Below are positions 7,556 through 15,841 of a DNA stretch of 64,000 nt, piece after piece. The translations under genes and the position numbers were made by a program. Every line of letters starts with the position of its first letter. The stretch's first letter is position 1. The stretch spans positions 2,108,001 through 2,172,000 of the forward strand of contig NZ_VIGB01000003.1 of the NCBI RefSeq assembly GCF_006636205.1. Direction: 5' to 3'. Origin of the DNA: Kitasatospora acidiphila (GTDB lineage: Bacteria; Actinomycetota; Actinomycetes; Streptomycetales; Streptomycetaceae). The notes under the pieces are model-generated. The model was given only the letters and a program-made list of their open reading frames with translations. It was not told the DNA's origin and did not search any database.

Positions 7556-8644
7556 ATGAGCTGGGACGAACTCACCGACAGGCTCATGGACTCCGGGGCC
7601 TTGTCGGCCGATTGGGAAGAGATTTTCCGGGCCCTGCCACGCGACCGCTTCATGCCAACGCGGATCTACCACGACGGCGAGTGGATCGACCGCGCGACCG
7701 GACCGAGCCGGTGGTCGGAACTGGCTTGCTCGGATCTGCCGTTGGTCACCCAGCTGTACGAGGGGACCGACACCCCGTCCTCGTCCAGCTCCATGCCCAC
7801 CGTCGTGGCCACGATGCTCCGCCACCTGGACGCGGCTGACGGAATGCGCGTCCTGGAAGTGGGCACCGGGACGGGATGGACGGCGGGCCTGCTGTCCCGC
7901 CGGCTAGGCGCCGTCAACGTCGTCAGCATCGAGGTGGACGCCGCCCTCGCCGCCGACGCGCGAGCCCGGCTCGGCGCGCTCGGCCTGCGGCCCCGGGTGG
8001 TGGTCGGGGACGGCATGCTCGGCCACCCTGCTGGGGCACCGTTCCAGCGACTGCACCTGACAGCCGCGGTTCAGCAGCTGCCCGCCGCCCTGATCGAGCA
8101 GTGCGAACCGGGCGCGGTGATCCTGGCTCCCTACGGCACGGCCTTCTGCAACGGGGCGTTGGCTCGGCTCACCGTCGCTGCGGACGGCAAGTCGGCCAGC
8201 GGTCCGTTCGTGGCGGACGTAGCGTTCATGTGGGTCCGCAACCAGCGGCCCTGCAGCGGCGCTTTCGACATCGAGGACGTACGCTACAGCCGTTCGGAGA
8301 TCGACCCGGCAACCATTGCCGACAATACCGACGCGTCGTTCGCGATCGGCCTGCGGATGCCCTACCTGTTCCGGCAGAGCATCTGGGCCTCCTACGACCG
8401 GTACGGCACGGGCCGGTTCGAGATCTGGGACGGAGTGTCGTACGCCCACTGCCGCCTCGCCGACTGGCAGGGGGAACACGCCGTCTCCCAGTCCGGTCCC
8501 CGAAACCTGTGGGACGAGGTGACGGCTGCATACCGCTGGTGGCAGCGGCATGGCGGACCGGACCTGTCCCGACTCGGTCTGACGGTCACCACGGCGGGCG
8601 AACACCGGGCCTGGCTGGACGACCCGAACCACGTCATGCGCTGA
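7556..8644 (+). CDS. Protein-L-isoaspartate O-methyltransferase-like enzyme, RiPP-associated type
   Basis: 362 residues, starting 7 bp after the peptide gene. The N-terminal half is a PIMT fold: ALPRDRFMP (the PRHxFVP-like motif), a serine run TPSSSSSMPTVVATML (the SSS/QP substrate loop) at about residues 75-95, and the SAM-binding motif VLEVGTGTGWTAGLL at 99 onward, with an acidic IEVD loop. A C-terminal extension of about 150 residues (with WDGVSYAHCRLADWQ and YRWWQRHGGPDL) is not part of housekeeping repair PIMT but is typical of PIMT homologues in RiPP clusters (graspetide, lanthipeptide, lasso and imiditide types). No ATP-grasp, LanC-like or lasso cyclase gene is nearby. Expected action: methylation of Asp side chains, leading to aspartimide. 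Confidence 0.8.
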   Translation: MSWDELTDRLMDSGALSADWEEIFRALPRDRFMPTRIYHDGEWIDRATGPSRWSELACSDLPLVTQLYEGTDTPSSSSSMPTVVATMLRHLDAADGMRVLEVGTGTGWTAGLLSRRLGAVNVVSIEVDAALAADARARLGALGLRPRVVVGDGMLGHPAGAPFQRLHLTAAVQQLPAALIEQCEPGAVILAPYGTAFCNGALARLTVAADGKSASGPFVADVAFMWVRNQRPCSGAFDIEDVRYSRSEIDPATIADNTDASFAIGLRMPYLFRQSIWASYDRYGTGRFEIWDGVSYAHCRLADWQGEHAVSQSGPRNLWDEVTAAYRWWQRHGGPDLSRLGLTVTTAGEHRAWLDDPNHVMR

Positions 8645-9097
8645 CCACCCGACCGGCCCAGCTGCCATCAAGCCCCGCACGGGCGGCCACTACCACGGAA
8701 CGCCCCAGCCCAGGCGCCATCTGGGCAGACATCCTGGTGCGGCACGTCCGGGCCCTCGGCGAGCGCCGCCGGCGTCGAGTTCAAGCAGCGGTGGCCCACC
8801 CTGCAACACGCCGTGGTCAGTTCCTGCAGGACAGGTAGCATCGCCCGAGTCACCACCATTCCTAGTCTCTAGCTCGCTTGACGGCTCGTCAGCACATCTG
8901 GCGAGCCGTTCTGCTATCCGGACAGTTGTTCTGCCGTACGGGCAGGGCCCGGATCGTCTCGCCGCAATGCGGTGGTGCCAGAGTCCTAGACCCATGGTGG
9001 TACGTCACCATTCGCTCATACGCGGCAAGTTGGAAGGCAGACCGTCCTGGCGGCGGACTCACCGGCCGTTCGCAGGTAAGAGGCTGGAGGAAAATTC
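8645..9097. other. Intergenic region with hairpins
   Basis: No gene supported. It contains a perfect 8-bp inverted repeat (ACGGCTCG 8881-8888, CGAGCCGT 8902-8909) that could end the methyltransferase transcript, and a second small hairpin (CTGCC GTACG GGCAG, around 8932-8946). The promoter of the peptidase gene at 9098 should lie in the last 100 bp, which is the most AT-rich part. Confidence 0.4.
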
Positions 9098-10633
9098 ATG
9101 CACCTCTCCTCCGCAAGGACCAGCATGACTGTGCGAAACGGCCGAACAACCTTCCTGCTGACCGTCGGCGCCGCGGCGACCTTGGTCTCGGCGCTCACTC
9201 CTGCGGCGGCCTTCGCCGCGCCCCGGGACCCGCTGCAGCAGTACGCGCAGCAGAAGCCCCACTGGCAGCGCTGCGCCCCGGGCAGCCCCGCCGCCTTCCA
9301 GTGCGCGACGCTCAAGGTGCCGTTGGACTACGGCGATCCCGGCGGTCGGAAGATCGACCTCGTGATATCCCGGATCGAGGCGGGCAGTACGAAGGAGCGG
9401 CACGGCGCCCTGCTGCTCAACCTCGGTGGCCCGGGCGGTGCGGGGCTGGACATGCCCCTCTCGGTCGGCACGCTGCTGCCCGCGGCCGTGCAGCGGCAGT
9501 ACGACCTGATCGGGTTCGACCCGCGGGGCGTCGGGCAGAGTTCCCCGCTCGGCTGTGGTCTGACCGACGACGAACAGAACTGGGAACACGCCTACACGGA
9601 CCGGACTTTCGCGAAGGACGTGGCGTGGGCCCGGACGGTTGCCGACAAGTGCCAGGCCAAGGAGGGTGACACGCTGCCGTACATCACCACCCGCAACACC
9701 GCGCGCGACCTGGACGTCATCCGTGCGGTGCTGGGCGAGAAGAAGATCTCCTACCTGGGGTACTCCTACGGCACCTACCTCGGCGCCGTCTACACGCAGA
9801 TGTTCCCGCAGCGGGCCGACCGGGTCGTACTGGACAGTGCGGTCGACCCAACGACGATCTGGCGGGGCACGTTCCAGGGGTGGGCGAAGGGAGCCGAGCT
9901 CGACTTCACGAGGTGGACCAAGTGGGCCGCCGAGCGCAACGCCACCTATCGGCTGGGCGCCACACCGGCCAAGGTCCGCAAGACCTTCTGGGACCTGGTC
10001 GCCCAAGCCGACCGCAAGCCCATCCCCACCGTGGGAGCACCCCTCACCGGTGACGACCTCCGCCTCGGGTACGACGCGTTCGTCCACGTCGAGACCGCCA
10101 CCCCCTGGATCGCCGAGCTGAAGGAGGCGGCCGCGGTCGGAAAGCCCGCCCCGGCCGGCCCGACCACGCCGACCCCGTACCCCGCTCCGCCGACCTTCGC
10201 CCACAGCGTTCCCGCGGACAACGCCGGCGTCGCGGCCTGGGCCATCTTCTGCGGCGACACCAGCAGTTGGCCGCGCGACCCCGAGCAGTACCGCCGCGAC
10301 GCGAGCCGCGACAAGGCCCGGTACCCGTTGTACGGCGATGCCGGGTCCAACATCCAGCCGTGCGCCTTCTGGAAGTCCGCGGGCAGTGAGCCCACCACCG
10401 TGGTGAACAACGACGCCAGCGTGCTCATCCTGCAGAACCAGTGGGACTCCCGGACGCCGCTGGCCATGGCGCAGGGCATGCACCGGGCCCTGCGCGGCTC
10501 CCGGATGGTCACGGTCGCCGGTGGCGAGGGGCACGGTGTCCTCGGCGTCACCAAGTCCTGCGCGGACGCGAGCGCCACGGCCTACCTGACCACCGGCAGG
10601 CTCCCGGCGGAGGACCAGACCTGCTCAAGCTAG
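9098..10633 (+). CDS. Secreted alpha/beta-hydrolase, tripeptidyl aminopeptidase family (SlpD/SlpE/Tap-like)
   Basis: 511 residues; ATG 9098 follows GGAGGA. An N-terminal signal peptide (basic start, hydrophobic TTFLLTVGAAATLVSAL, cleavage after AFAA near residue 40) predicts export. The mature enzyme shows the alpha/beta-hydrolase layout: LLLNLGGPGGAG (oxyanion region), YDLIGFDPRGVGQS, nucleophile elbow GYSYGTYLG with serine at about residue 226, acid in LQNQWDSRTPL and histidine in GGEGHGVLG. This matches Streptomyces tripeptidyl aminopeptidases, which remove tripeptides from secreted proteins. Cysteines near both ends (QRCAPG, QTCSS) may form disulfides. Stand-alone gene. Confidence 0.9.
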   Translation: MHLSSARTSMTVRNGRTTFLLTVGAAATLVSALTPAAAFAAPRDPLQQYAQQKPHWQRCAPGSPAAFQCATLKVPLDYGDPGGRKIDLVISRIEAGSTKERHGALLLNLGGPGGAGLDMPLSVGTLLPAAVQRQYDLIGFDPRGVGQSSPLGCGLTDDEQNWEHAYTDRTFAKDVAWARTVADKCQAKEGDTLPYITTRNTARDLDVIRAVLGEKKISYLGYSYGTYLGAVYTQMFPQRADRVVLDSAVDPTTIWRGTFQGWAKGAELDFTRWTKWAAERNATYRLGATPAKVRKTFWDLVAQADRKPIPTVGAPLTGDDLRLGYDAFVHVETATPWIAELKEAAAVGKPAPAGPTTPTPYPAPPTFAHSVPADNAGVAAWAIFCGDTSSWPRDPEQYRRDASRDKARYPLYGDAGSNIQPCAFWKSAGSEPTTVVNNDASVLILQNQWDSRTPLAMAQGMHRALRGSRMVTVAGGEGHGVLGVTKSCADASATAYLTTGRLPAEDQTCSS

Positions 10634-10641
10634 TCACCGAT

Positions 10642-10681
10642 CCAGATCATCGAGGCATGAGGCCAGATCGTCGAGGCATGA
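10642..10681 (+). repeat. Two tandem 20-bp units downstream of the peptidase gene
   Basis: Two adjacent copies of CCAGATCATCGAGGCATGAG (second copy with a few changes) lie directly after the peptidase stop codon. Function unknown; it may be a duplication scar or part of a 3-prime UTR structure. Confidence 0.55.
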
Positions 10682-10750
10682 AGCTTGAGGCCGGCGAGGT
10701 AGCTCTCGGGACGGCGGGGCCCGGGCGTAGCCTCGCCGGCAAGGCAGGCT

Positions 10751-11542
10751 TCAGCGCAGCGGGACGGCGTAGATCGGCTCCTGACCGAAGGACGTGAAGC
10801 CCGCCTTGCGCAGGATCGGGGCCGAGGTGTCCATGTTCCCCTTCACCAGGGCCATCGTCGCGCCGTGCGTCGCCGCGTAGGACAGCCGCGCGTCGAGGAG
10901 CGCCCGGTAGATGCCCCGGCCGCGCGCGGCGGGCATCACGACCGCGCCCGACAGCCGCGCGACGCCGTCCACCAGCGAGACGGAGCCGAACCCGACCGGC
11001 GCCCCGTCCGCGTAGGCGACCAGCATGCCGCCACCGCCTGCCGGGACGGCGGCCGCGTGCTTGTCGGCCGCTGCCTCGATCCGCGCGTCGGGCGGCAGCG
11101 TCCCACCGAACCCGGTGACCGCGACCGCCGATCCGTCCCGCGCGGTCTCGAAGTCCGTCGCCCACCGCATCGTCAGGTCCGCCGTGGTCGGTGGCAGCGC
11201 GGGCACGTCCTGGCTCAGGTCCCTGGCCAGGACCTCCGCGATCAGCTTCACCTGCCCGCCGCGCCCTGTCAGCTCGGCGGCCAGCCCGGCCGGAGCGCCG
11301 AGCCCCACCTCCCAATCCAGCACCGGCACTTCGAACGCTCGCGCCCGCTCAATGACCGCGTCCACGGCCGGACCGAGCGGCCCGGTCGGCGTGAAGGCGA
11401 GCACCGAGAGGTCCCAGGCGAAATGCTCGGGCAGCCGCACGATCGTGAACCCGTCGCCCTCGACGACCTCGGCATCGTCCGGGGCCCACATCCAGGCCGC
11501 ACTCGCGGCCGCAACATCAGTAGCTGTTAACATGCGCCGCAT
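10751..11542 (-). CDS. GNAT-family N-acetyltransferase with an early TTA codon
   Basis: 263 residues from ATG 11540-11542; a second ATG three codons later is also plausible. The C-terminal 110 residues form a GNAT domain: LVAYADGAPVGFGSVSL, then VVMPAARGRGIYRALLDARL (acetyl-CoA loop RGRGIYRAL), ATHGATMALVKGN and LRKAGFTSFGQ. The N-terminal half is alpha/beta without a recognised motif. The codon directly after the second ATG is TTA, the leucine codon read in Streptomyces by the bldA tRNA, so expression may be restricted to late growth. Substrate unknown. Confidence 0.82.
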   Translation of the reverse strand: MRRMLTATDVAAASAAWMWAPDDAEVVEGDGFTIVRLPEHFAWDLSVLAFTPTGPLGPAVDAVIERARAFEVPVLDWEVGLGAPAGLAAELTGRGGQVKLIAEVLARDLSQDVPALPPTTADLTMRWATDFETARDGSAVAVTGFGGTLPPDARIEAAADKHAAAVPAGGGGMLVAYADGAPVGFGSVSLVDGVARLSGAVVMPAARGRGIYRALLDARLSYAATHGATMALVKGNMDTSAPILRKAGFTSFGQEPIYAVPLR

Positions 11543-11701
11543 CCTAACCGTCCCGCCATGGCCGCCCGGCGGTGCGGAGCGAGCCCCGGCGGCCTGTGGC
11601 GGGGCCGCCGCCGGCCGGCTACCCGGGCCGACGAGGAAGACCTGCAGCGGCGCCGGTTGCTCGGATTGGTCGGTCTGGATGCTGCCCCGGATTGGCGCGC
11701 G

Positions 11702-11923
11702 TCACGGTTGTTCACGCAGATAGAGGGCTCCGCAGCTGTGGCAGATCGGCACCCCTGGGGTGCCCCAGTCGTCAGCGGACCGTACCGCTGCAGCGGGCTC
11801 CAGGTCGCGGCCACACATTGCCGTGGCGGCCTCCTGGCGCACCACGTGCCAGACCTTGACCTCGGCAAGCGGGTCGGCGGCGCCGCGGCCGTCGAGGTAT
11901 TCCGCTCGAAGCTCGTGTTCCAC
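11702..11923 (-). CDS. Small hypothetical protein with CxxC motif
   Basis: 73 residues, started at GTG 11921-11923 because AAGGAG lies seven bases upstream. The sequence includes VWHVVRQEAATAMCGRDLEP and, near the C-terminus, PICHSCGALYLREQP; together the three cysteines and histidines suggest a small metal-binding protein. Sequences of this type are common, uncharacterised proteins in Streptomyces. No operon partner. Confidence 0.6.
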   Translation of the reverse strand: MEHELRAEYLDGRGAADPLAEVKVWHVVRQEAATAMCGRDLEPAAAVRSADDWGTPGVPICHSCGALYLREQP

Positions 11924-12134
11924 TGACACGCTCCTTCTCACTTGCTCCTGCTTGGGACGGCACGGGGTTCTGCTTTCAGTCCGCAAGATCCAGCCAGCCT
12001 ATGGCTCACGTTCTTCGTTGAGGAGCAGATTCAGACATGTCTCGCATTCGGGTCGCTGACCGGGGCACCTTGATCTCCTCGGTGTGGGCAGCGACCTGAC
12101 TGAACGTCGACATGCCAAGGTTGACGACAGTGGA

Positions 12135-12445
12135 TCAACTGGCTGACAGCTCGTCACACGAACTCGCTCGCTCGCGGCGCTGGGCCGCGAGGACATCTGG
12201 ATGGCGGGCGTTGGTGCTGCGCCAGCGCAAGTAGGCGTGCAGGGCGCGAGCCCGGACGGTGTGGTTGCGATGGTGGGAATCGGCGACGGTGAACTGCCGC
12301 AGTGGCCCGGAGTGGGCCTCGATCGGGTTGGCCCAGGAGCGCGTAAGTCGGGGTGAAGCACCGCTCGACCCGGTTCTTCCTCACCCAGCGCCGGACCGTG
12401 TCGCCCTTGTGCGCGGATAGGTTGTCCAAGATGACGCAGGGTACC
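12135..12445 (-). pseudogene. IS630-family transposase, C-terminal remnant (frameshifted)
   Basis: The minus strand encodes the end of an IS630/Tc1-type DDE transposase: CVILDNLSAHKGDTVRRW contains the second catalytic aspartate, and after a one-base insertion near 12345 the frame continues as WANPIEAHSGPLRQFTVAD (the catalytic glutamate motif) and LHAYLRWRSTNARHPD-like sequence to a TGA at 12135-12137. The N-terminal two thirds, including the HTH and first aspartate, are absent, and the 5-prime end abuts a copied fragment of the DUF6879 region. It is a dead remnant. Confidence 0.8.
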
Positions 12446-12479
12446 GAGGGAGGCCGTTCGTGCTCTTGGATGGTGAATC
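12446..12479 (+). repeat. 34-bp direct repeat, displaced copy (partner at 5564-5597)
   Basis: Identical over 34 bp to the junction of the small acidic gene and DUF6879 gene at 5564-5597, same orientation. Downstream similarity fades over about 25 bp, then an AT-richer stretch to about 12560 that is unrelated. Here it can encode only a truncated DUF6879 N-terminus (MLLDGESWR then frame loss). It directly borders the IS630 remnant, suggesting either that a second DUF6879 cassette was broken by insertion, or a copy event. Confidence 0.8.
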
Positions 12480-12588
12480 CTGGCGCAGGCATTCGACTGG
12501 ACATTCGATACGCACATCGATGATCTGGATCAAAGAACTTGCTCTCGCCACTCATTGATCACGACTCAATGCCCGGCCTGGTACGGGC

Positions 12589-14553
12589 CTACAGCCAGCG
12601 GTCGTACCAGGCGCGGATACGCCGGAGGGCGTCGAGTTGATGGGCGCGTTCGTGAAGCCCGTGGCCCTCTCGGGGGTAGACGACGAACTCGTGCTCGACG
12701 CCGAAGTGGCGCAGTGCGCGATGGAGGTGGACCGCCTGGCCGAGTGGGACGTTGGTGTCCTCTTCGCCGTGCAGGATCAGGACCGGGGTGCGGATCCGGG
12801 ACGCGTAAGAGATCGGGCTGTTCCGGTCGTGGACGTGCGGTCCCGGCCCGTTCCAACCGGTGCTGCCGCCGAGCGTCGCGTCCATGGTTCCCCAGTCGCC
12901 GGTCCCGGCCTGCACGCCCCAGTCGCTGATGCCGGCGCCCATCACGGCGGCCTTGAACCGCTCGGTTTGGCCGATGGCCCAGGCCGCCATGAAACCGCCG
13001 TGGCTCCAGCCGGAGATGCCCAACCGTTCGGGATCGGCGACTCCCTCGGCGACCAGCAGGTCGATCCCGGCGAGGATGTCGGTCCACTCGTCGCCGCCCA
13101 CCGCGCCCGCCACCACGGCGGCGAATTCATGGCCGTGGCCCGACCCGCCCCGGGGGTTGGCCAGGAAGACCGCGTATCCGGCGGTCGCCAGCCACTGGCC
13201 GCAGTCGACCACAGTGAGAGCGAACTCGTCGGCATGGCGGAAGTAAGGGCCGCCGTGGACCAGGGTGACGAGCGGGAACGGACCCTCCTCCCGAGTCCGG
13301 CCGGCAGGCAGGATCAGCAGGCCGTCCAACTGGAGTCCGTTGGACGCCTGGTAGCTGAGCCGTTCCTGAACACCCCAGCGGATCCTGCCCAGTTCGGGAC
13401 TGGTGTCGCTGAGCCGGAGCATCGGCCCGCCCGTGGGTCCCGCGTGGACGTTCTTGGGCTCGCGCGCGGTGCTCATCAGCACGGCGAGGGTCTCTCCGGA
13501 GTGACTCGCGGTGAGCCCGGCGAGCGTGCCGGGCGCGCAGGACAATCGGTGGAACCGTAGCGACGGCGGGTCGAGCCGGTACAGCGCGGTATCCAGCCCG
13601 TCGGCGAACAGCGCCAGCGGCGGCCCGTCGGCGACCTGCACCAGCTCGGTGGGGCAGACGGACAGGCCGACCGTGAGATTGCGCTGTTCGACGGTCGAGC
13701 CGGGCGCCGGCGGAACCGTGTCGATCACGGCGAGCGCGCCTACCAAGTGCCCAGGGGTCACCGCCAGGTGGGCCAGATGCCATTCACCGTCGTGATTCCA
13801 CCAGACCGGGGACTGGGCCTCGAATCCGACTGGGCCCAGGTCCTGGACGGCTCCCGTCTCCGGGGCGACCAGATGCAGTCTTGCCGCCGTGACGCCGGGA
13901 TCGAGCTCGGGGGTGGCCCAGCTCAACACGGCCAGCGGGCCGCCGTCCGGACGCTGGGTCACCTCCACGACATGGCGGTCCCCGAGGCCGTCCACGGTGC
14001 GGGCCACGCCCGTCGCCATGTCAAGCAGGCGCAGCCGGGTGACCGGGAGGTGCCGGCCCCAGACCTTCGCGTCGTCTCCCTCGGCCTCCCGGCGTTCGTC
14101 CTCCGCGGTGGGCTCGTCCTCGGCGAGCAGCGCGACGGTGCGGCCGTCGGCGAGCGGGTAGTGGTCGCAGATGCCCCCGCGCCACCTGGTCAGGGACTCT
14201 GCCTCGGCGATGTCCTCGTCGCCGTCCGGAAGGATCCGCTGGAGTTGAGCGGTGCCCCGCTCCTCGCGGTCGGAGGTGAAATACAGAGAAGCCGAGTCCG
14301 GCGCCCACTTCGGGGCGGCGTCGCGGGCCGTGCCGTCGGTCAGCCTGCGCGGGGCTGCGCTGCCATCGGCGGCGGCGACCCAGACAGAGCTGTGCGGATG
14401 TCCGTTCCTTCCGCTGTTCGCGACCACGCCGTAGGCGACCAGGCGACCGTCCGGCGAGATGGCCGGCGCCACGGGGGCGGCCATGTCCACCACCAGTTCC
14501 GCGGTGAGCATGTCGGTCGACTCGGGAGTCGGTCGCGGTGCAGGGTGCGGCAT
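12589..14553 (-). CDS. S9-family serine peptidase (prolyl oligopeptidase/acylaminoacyl peptidase type)
   Basis: 654 residues. The N-terminal 390 residues form a beta-propeller with repeated dipeptidyl-peptidase-style strands (APAISPDGRLVAYGV, APKWAPDSASLYFTS). The C-terminal catalytic domain has FPLVTLVHGGPYFRH (oxyanion HGGP), GISGWSHGGFMAAWA with the nucleophile serine, LILHGEEDTNVP with the aspartate and VYPREGHGLHE with the histidine. No signal peptide, so it is a cytoplasmic oligopeptidase that trims short peptides. Stand-alone gene. Confidence 0.92.
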   Translation of the reverse strand: MPHPAPRPTPESTDMLTAELVVDMAAPVAPAISPDGRLVAYGVVANSGRNGHPHSSVWVAAADGSAAPRRLTDGTARDAAPKWAPDSASLYFTSDREERGTAQLQRILPDGDEDIAEAESLTRWRGGICDHYPLADGRTVALLAEDEPTAEDERREAEGDDAKVWGRHLPVTRLRLLDMATGVARTVDGLGDRHVVEVTQRPDGGPLAVLSWATPELDPGVTAARLHLVAPETGAVQDLGPVGFEAQSPVWWNHDGEWHLAHLAVTPGHLVGALAVIDTVPPAPGSTVEQRNLTVGLSVCPTELVQVADGPPLALFADGLDTALYRLDPPSLRFHRLSCAPGTLAGLTASHSGETLAVLMSTAREPKNVHAGPTGGPMLRLSDTSPELGRIRWGVQERLSYQASNGLQLDGLLILPAGRTREEGPFPLVTLVHGGPYFRHADEFALTVVDCGQWLATAGYAVFLANPRGGSGHGHEFAAVVAGAVGGDEWTDILAGIDLLVAEGVADPERLGISGWSHGGFMAAWAIGQTERFKAAVMGAGISDWGVQAGTGDWGTMDATLGGSTGWNGPGPHVHDRNSPISYASRIRTPVLILHGEEDTNVPLGQAVHLHRALRHFGVEHEFVVYPREGHGLHERAHQLDALRRIRAWYDRWL

Positions 14554-14771
14554 GCGGACTGCCTTTCACGAGCCAGTACGACAACCGGACATCCTGTCGC
14601 ACTGACGAGCCTGTGTCAGCCGGGTTTCGCAGGATCGGGCCGCACGCGACCCTGCCCCGAATGCCCTGCCACAGCCCATGGCCGGCACCGGACACGTCCC
14701 GGCGGAAGGATGGCGAGCTGCATGCCTGATCGTCGGCCAAGGCCTACTGACGTGCCGCTCAGGGCCGTCGA

Positions 14772-15029
14772 TCAGTCAGACGGGTCGGGCTTGGGGCGTC
14801 CCTTCCACTCCCCGGAGCCCAGCAGCAGGAAGCCCGATCCGCCGCAGTCGGAACAGGTCTCCGGGATGTAGCTGGTGCCGGCCGCGATGGAGTCCTGGCC
14901 GTCATGACGGATGTAGGCGCGGGCCCCCATGCGGGCCCGGTGACGGATCCCCTGCTCGCTGCAGTTGGGGCACTTCAACCGGAACTTCACGAACTCGGAC
15001 CCCGTGGGCTGCTGCTCGTCTTCGCTCAT
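14772..15029 (-). CDS. Small zinc-ribbon protein
   Basis: 85 residues from ATG 15027-15029, which overlaps the TGA of the preceding acetyltransferase frame (ATGA). Two CxxC pairs, LKCPNCSEQG and ETCSDCGGSG, form a DnaJ-type or rubredoxin-like zinc knuckle; the rest is polar (SEDEQQPTGSEFVKFR, KGRPKPDPSD). A role in nucleic-acid or protein binding is possible, but nothing specific can be said. Downstream there is about 220 bp with no gene. Confidence 0.65.
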   Translation of the reverse strand: MSEDEQQPTGSEFVKFRLKCPNCSEQGIRHRARMGARAYIRHDGQDSIAAGTSYIPETCSDCGGSGFLLLGSGEWKGRPKPDPSD

Positions 15030-15637
15030 GGTGTCAGTGTTACTGCTTGCCCGATCCGACACACGCAACCGCACTCGTTCTGGACGGTTTCGGTCGCGAT
15101 TGATCGGCTCGGAGTTCGGCTAATCGCCCAGGTCAGCTCCGGCATGTGTCCGACTCCTGACGTTGTGCCAGCACGACGGATCTCCTGGGCCGTTGTGCAC
15201 TTGCAAGTCCCACACCGATCAACTGCCGAGCGGTGCCGGAGCGTTCTGATCCACTCGCTGTGGAGGGACGCCGGGCCACGTCTCAAGGCTGGTGGACGAA
15301 GCCCGCCAAGGGGGGCGAGCAGAGTCCAGCCGAGTGACTCATAGAGGGCTCGGCCCTCGTCGGTCGCGCCCAGGACGGCAGTGTGGGCGCCGCGCTCGAC
15401 GGCGGTGGCGGCCAGGGTGTCCATCACCAGCGTGCCCAGGCCGCGGCGCTGGTGCTCGGGGTAGGTGGCGACCCGGTCCATGACCGCCACGCCGTCGGTA
15501 ACGGTCGCGTATCCGGCGGCGGCAACATCGCCCTCGGTGGTGCGCACCCGGACGTGGATGATGCCGTCGGCCTCCTCGGCACCCACGGCGTAGCCGTCCG
15601 GCACCCGCGGGGTGGGTTCCGTCAGGGCGGTGGTCAT
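15026..15637 (-). CDS. GNAT-family acetyltransferase with atypical C-terminal tail
   Basis: The first 120 residues are a compact GNAT domain: IIHVRVRTTEGDVAAAGYAT, then VATYPEHQRRGLGTLVMDTL (acetyl-CoA loop QRRGLG) and VLGATDEGRALYESLGWTL. Family members usually stop soon after the LGW segment. Here the frame runs on for about 80 residues of low-complexity, cysteine- and arginine-containing sequence (RPPALRRGPASLH onward) before stopping at the next gene start. A missing C in the C6 run near 15308 would instead end the protein some 34 residues on, so a base-call error or fusion with a non-coding tail is possible. Confidence 0.65.
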   Translation of the reverse strand: MTTALTEPTPRVPDGYAVGAEEADGIIHVRVRTTEGDVAAAGYATVTDGVAVMDRVATYPEHQRRGLGTLVMDTLAATAVERGAHTAVLGATDEGRALYESLGWTLLAPLGGLRPPALRRGPASLHSEWIRTLRHRSAVDRCGTCKCTTAQEIRRAGTTSGVGHMPELTWAISRTPSRSIATETVQNECGCVCRIGQAVTLTP

Positions 15638-15841
15638 CACGAACTCGGCGCCGCGGTACTGCCAGCCCGGCCCGAGCCACGCCGATCGCTACGCCCCTGC
15701 CCCGCAGGAGCGGTCTGGGCGAGTGGGTGCACGTCTCTGCTGAGGGATTCAATACCTTGTATGCCCGCAGCCAGAACCCCGGCAGTACGAAGCCGATCCG
15801 GGGGTTCCAGGCATTGAGGGACAATTGGCATCGAGGGGTAT

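Noticed and set aside
12135..12445. An active IS630 insertion sequence
   Set aside because: Two thirds of the transposase and both terminal repeats are absent, and the remaining part is frameshifted.
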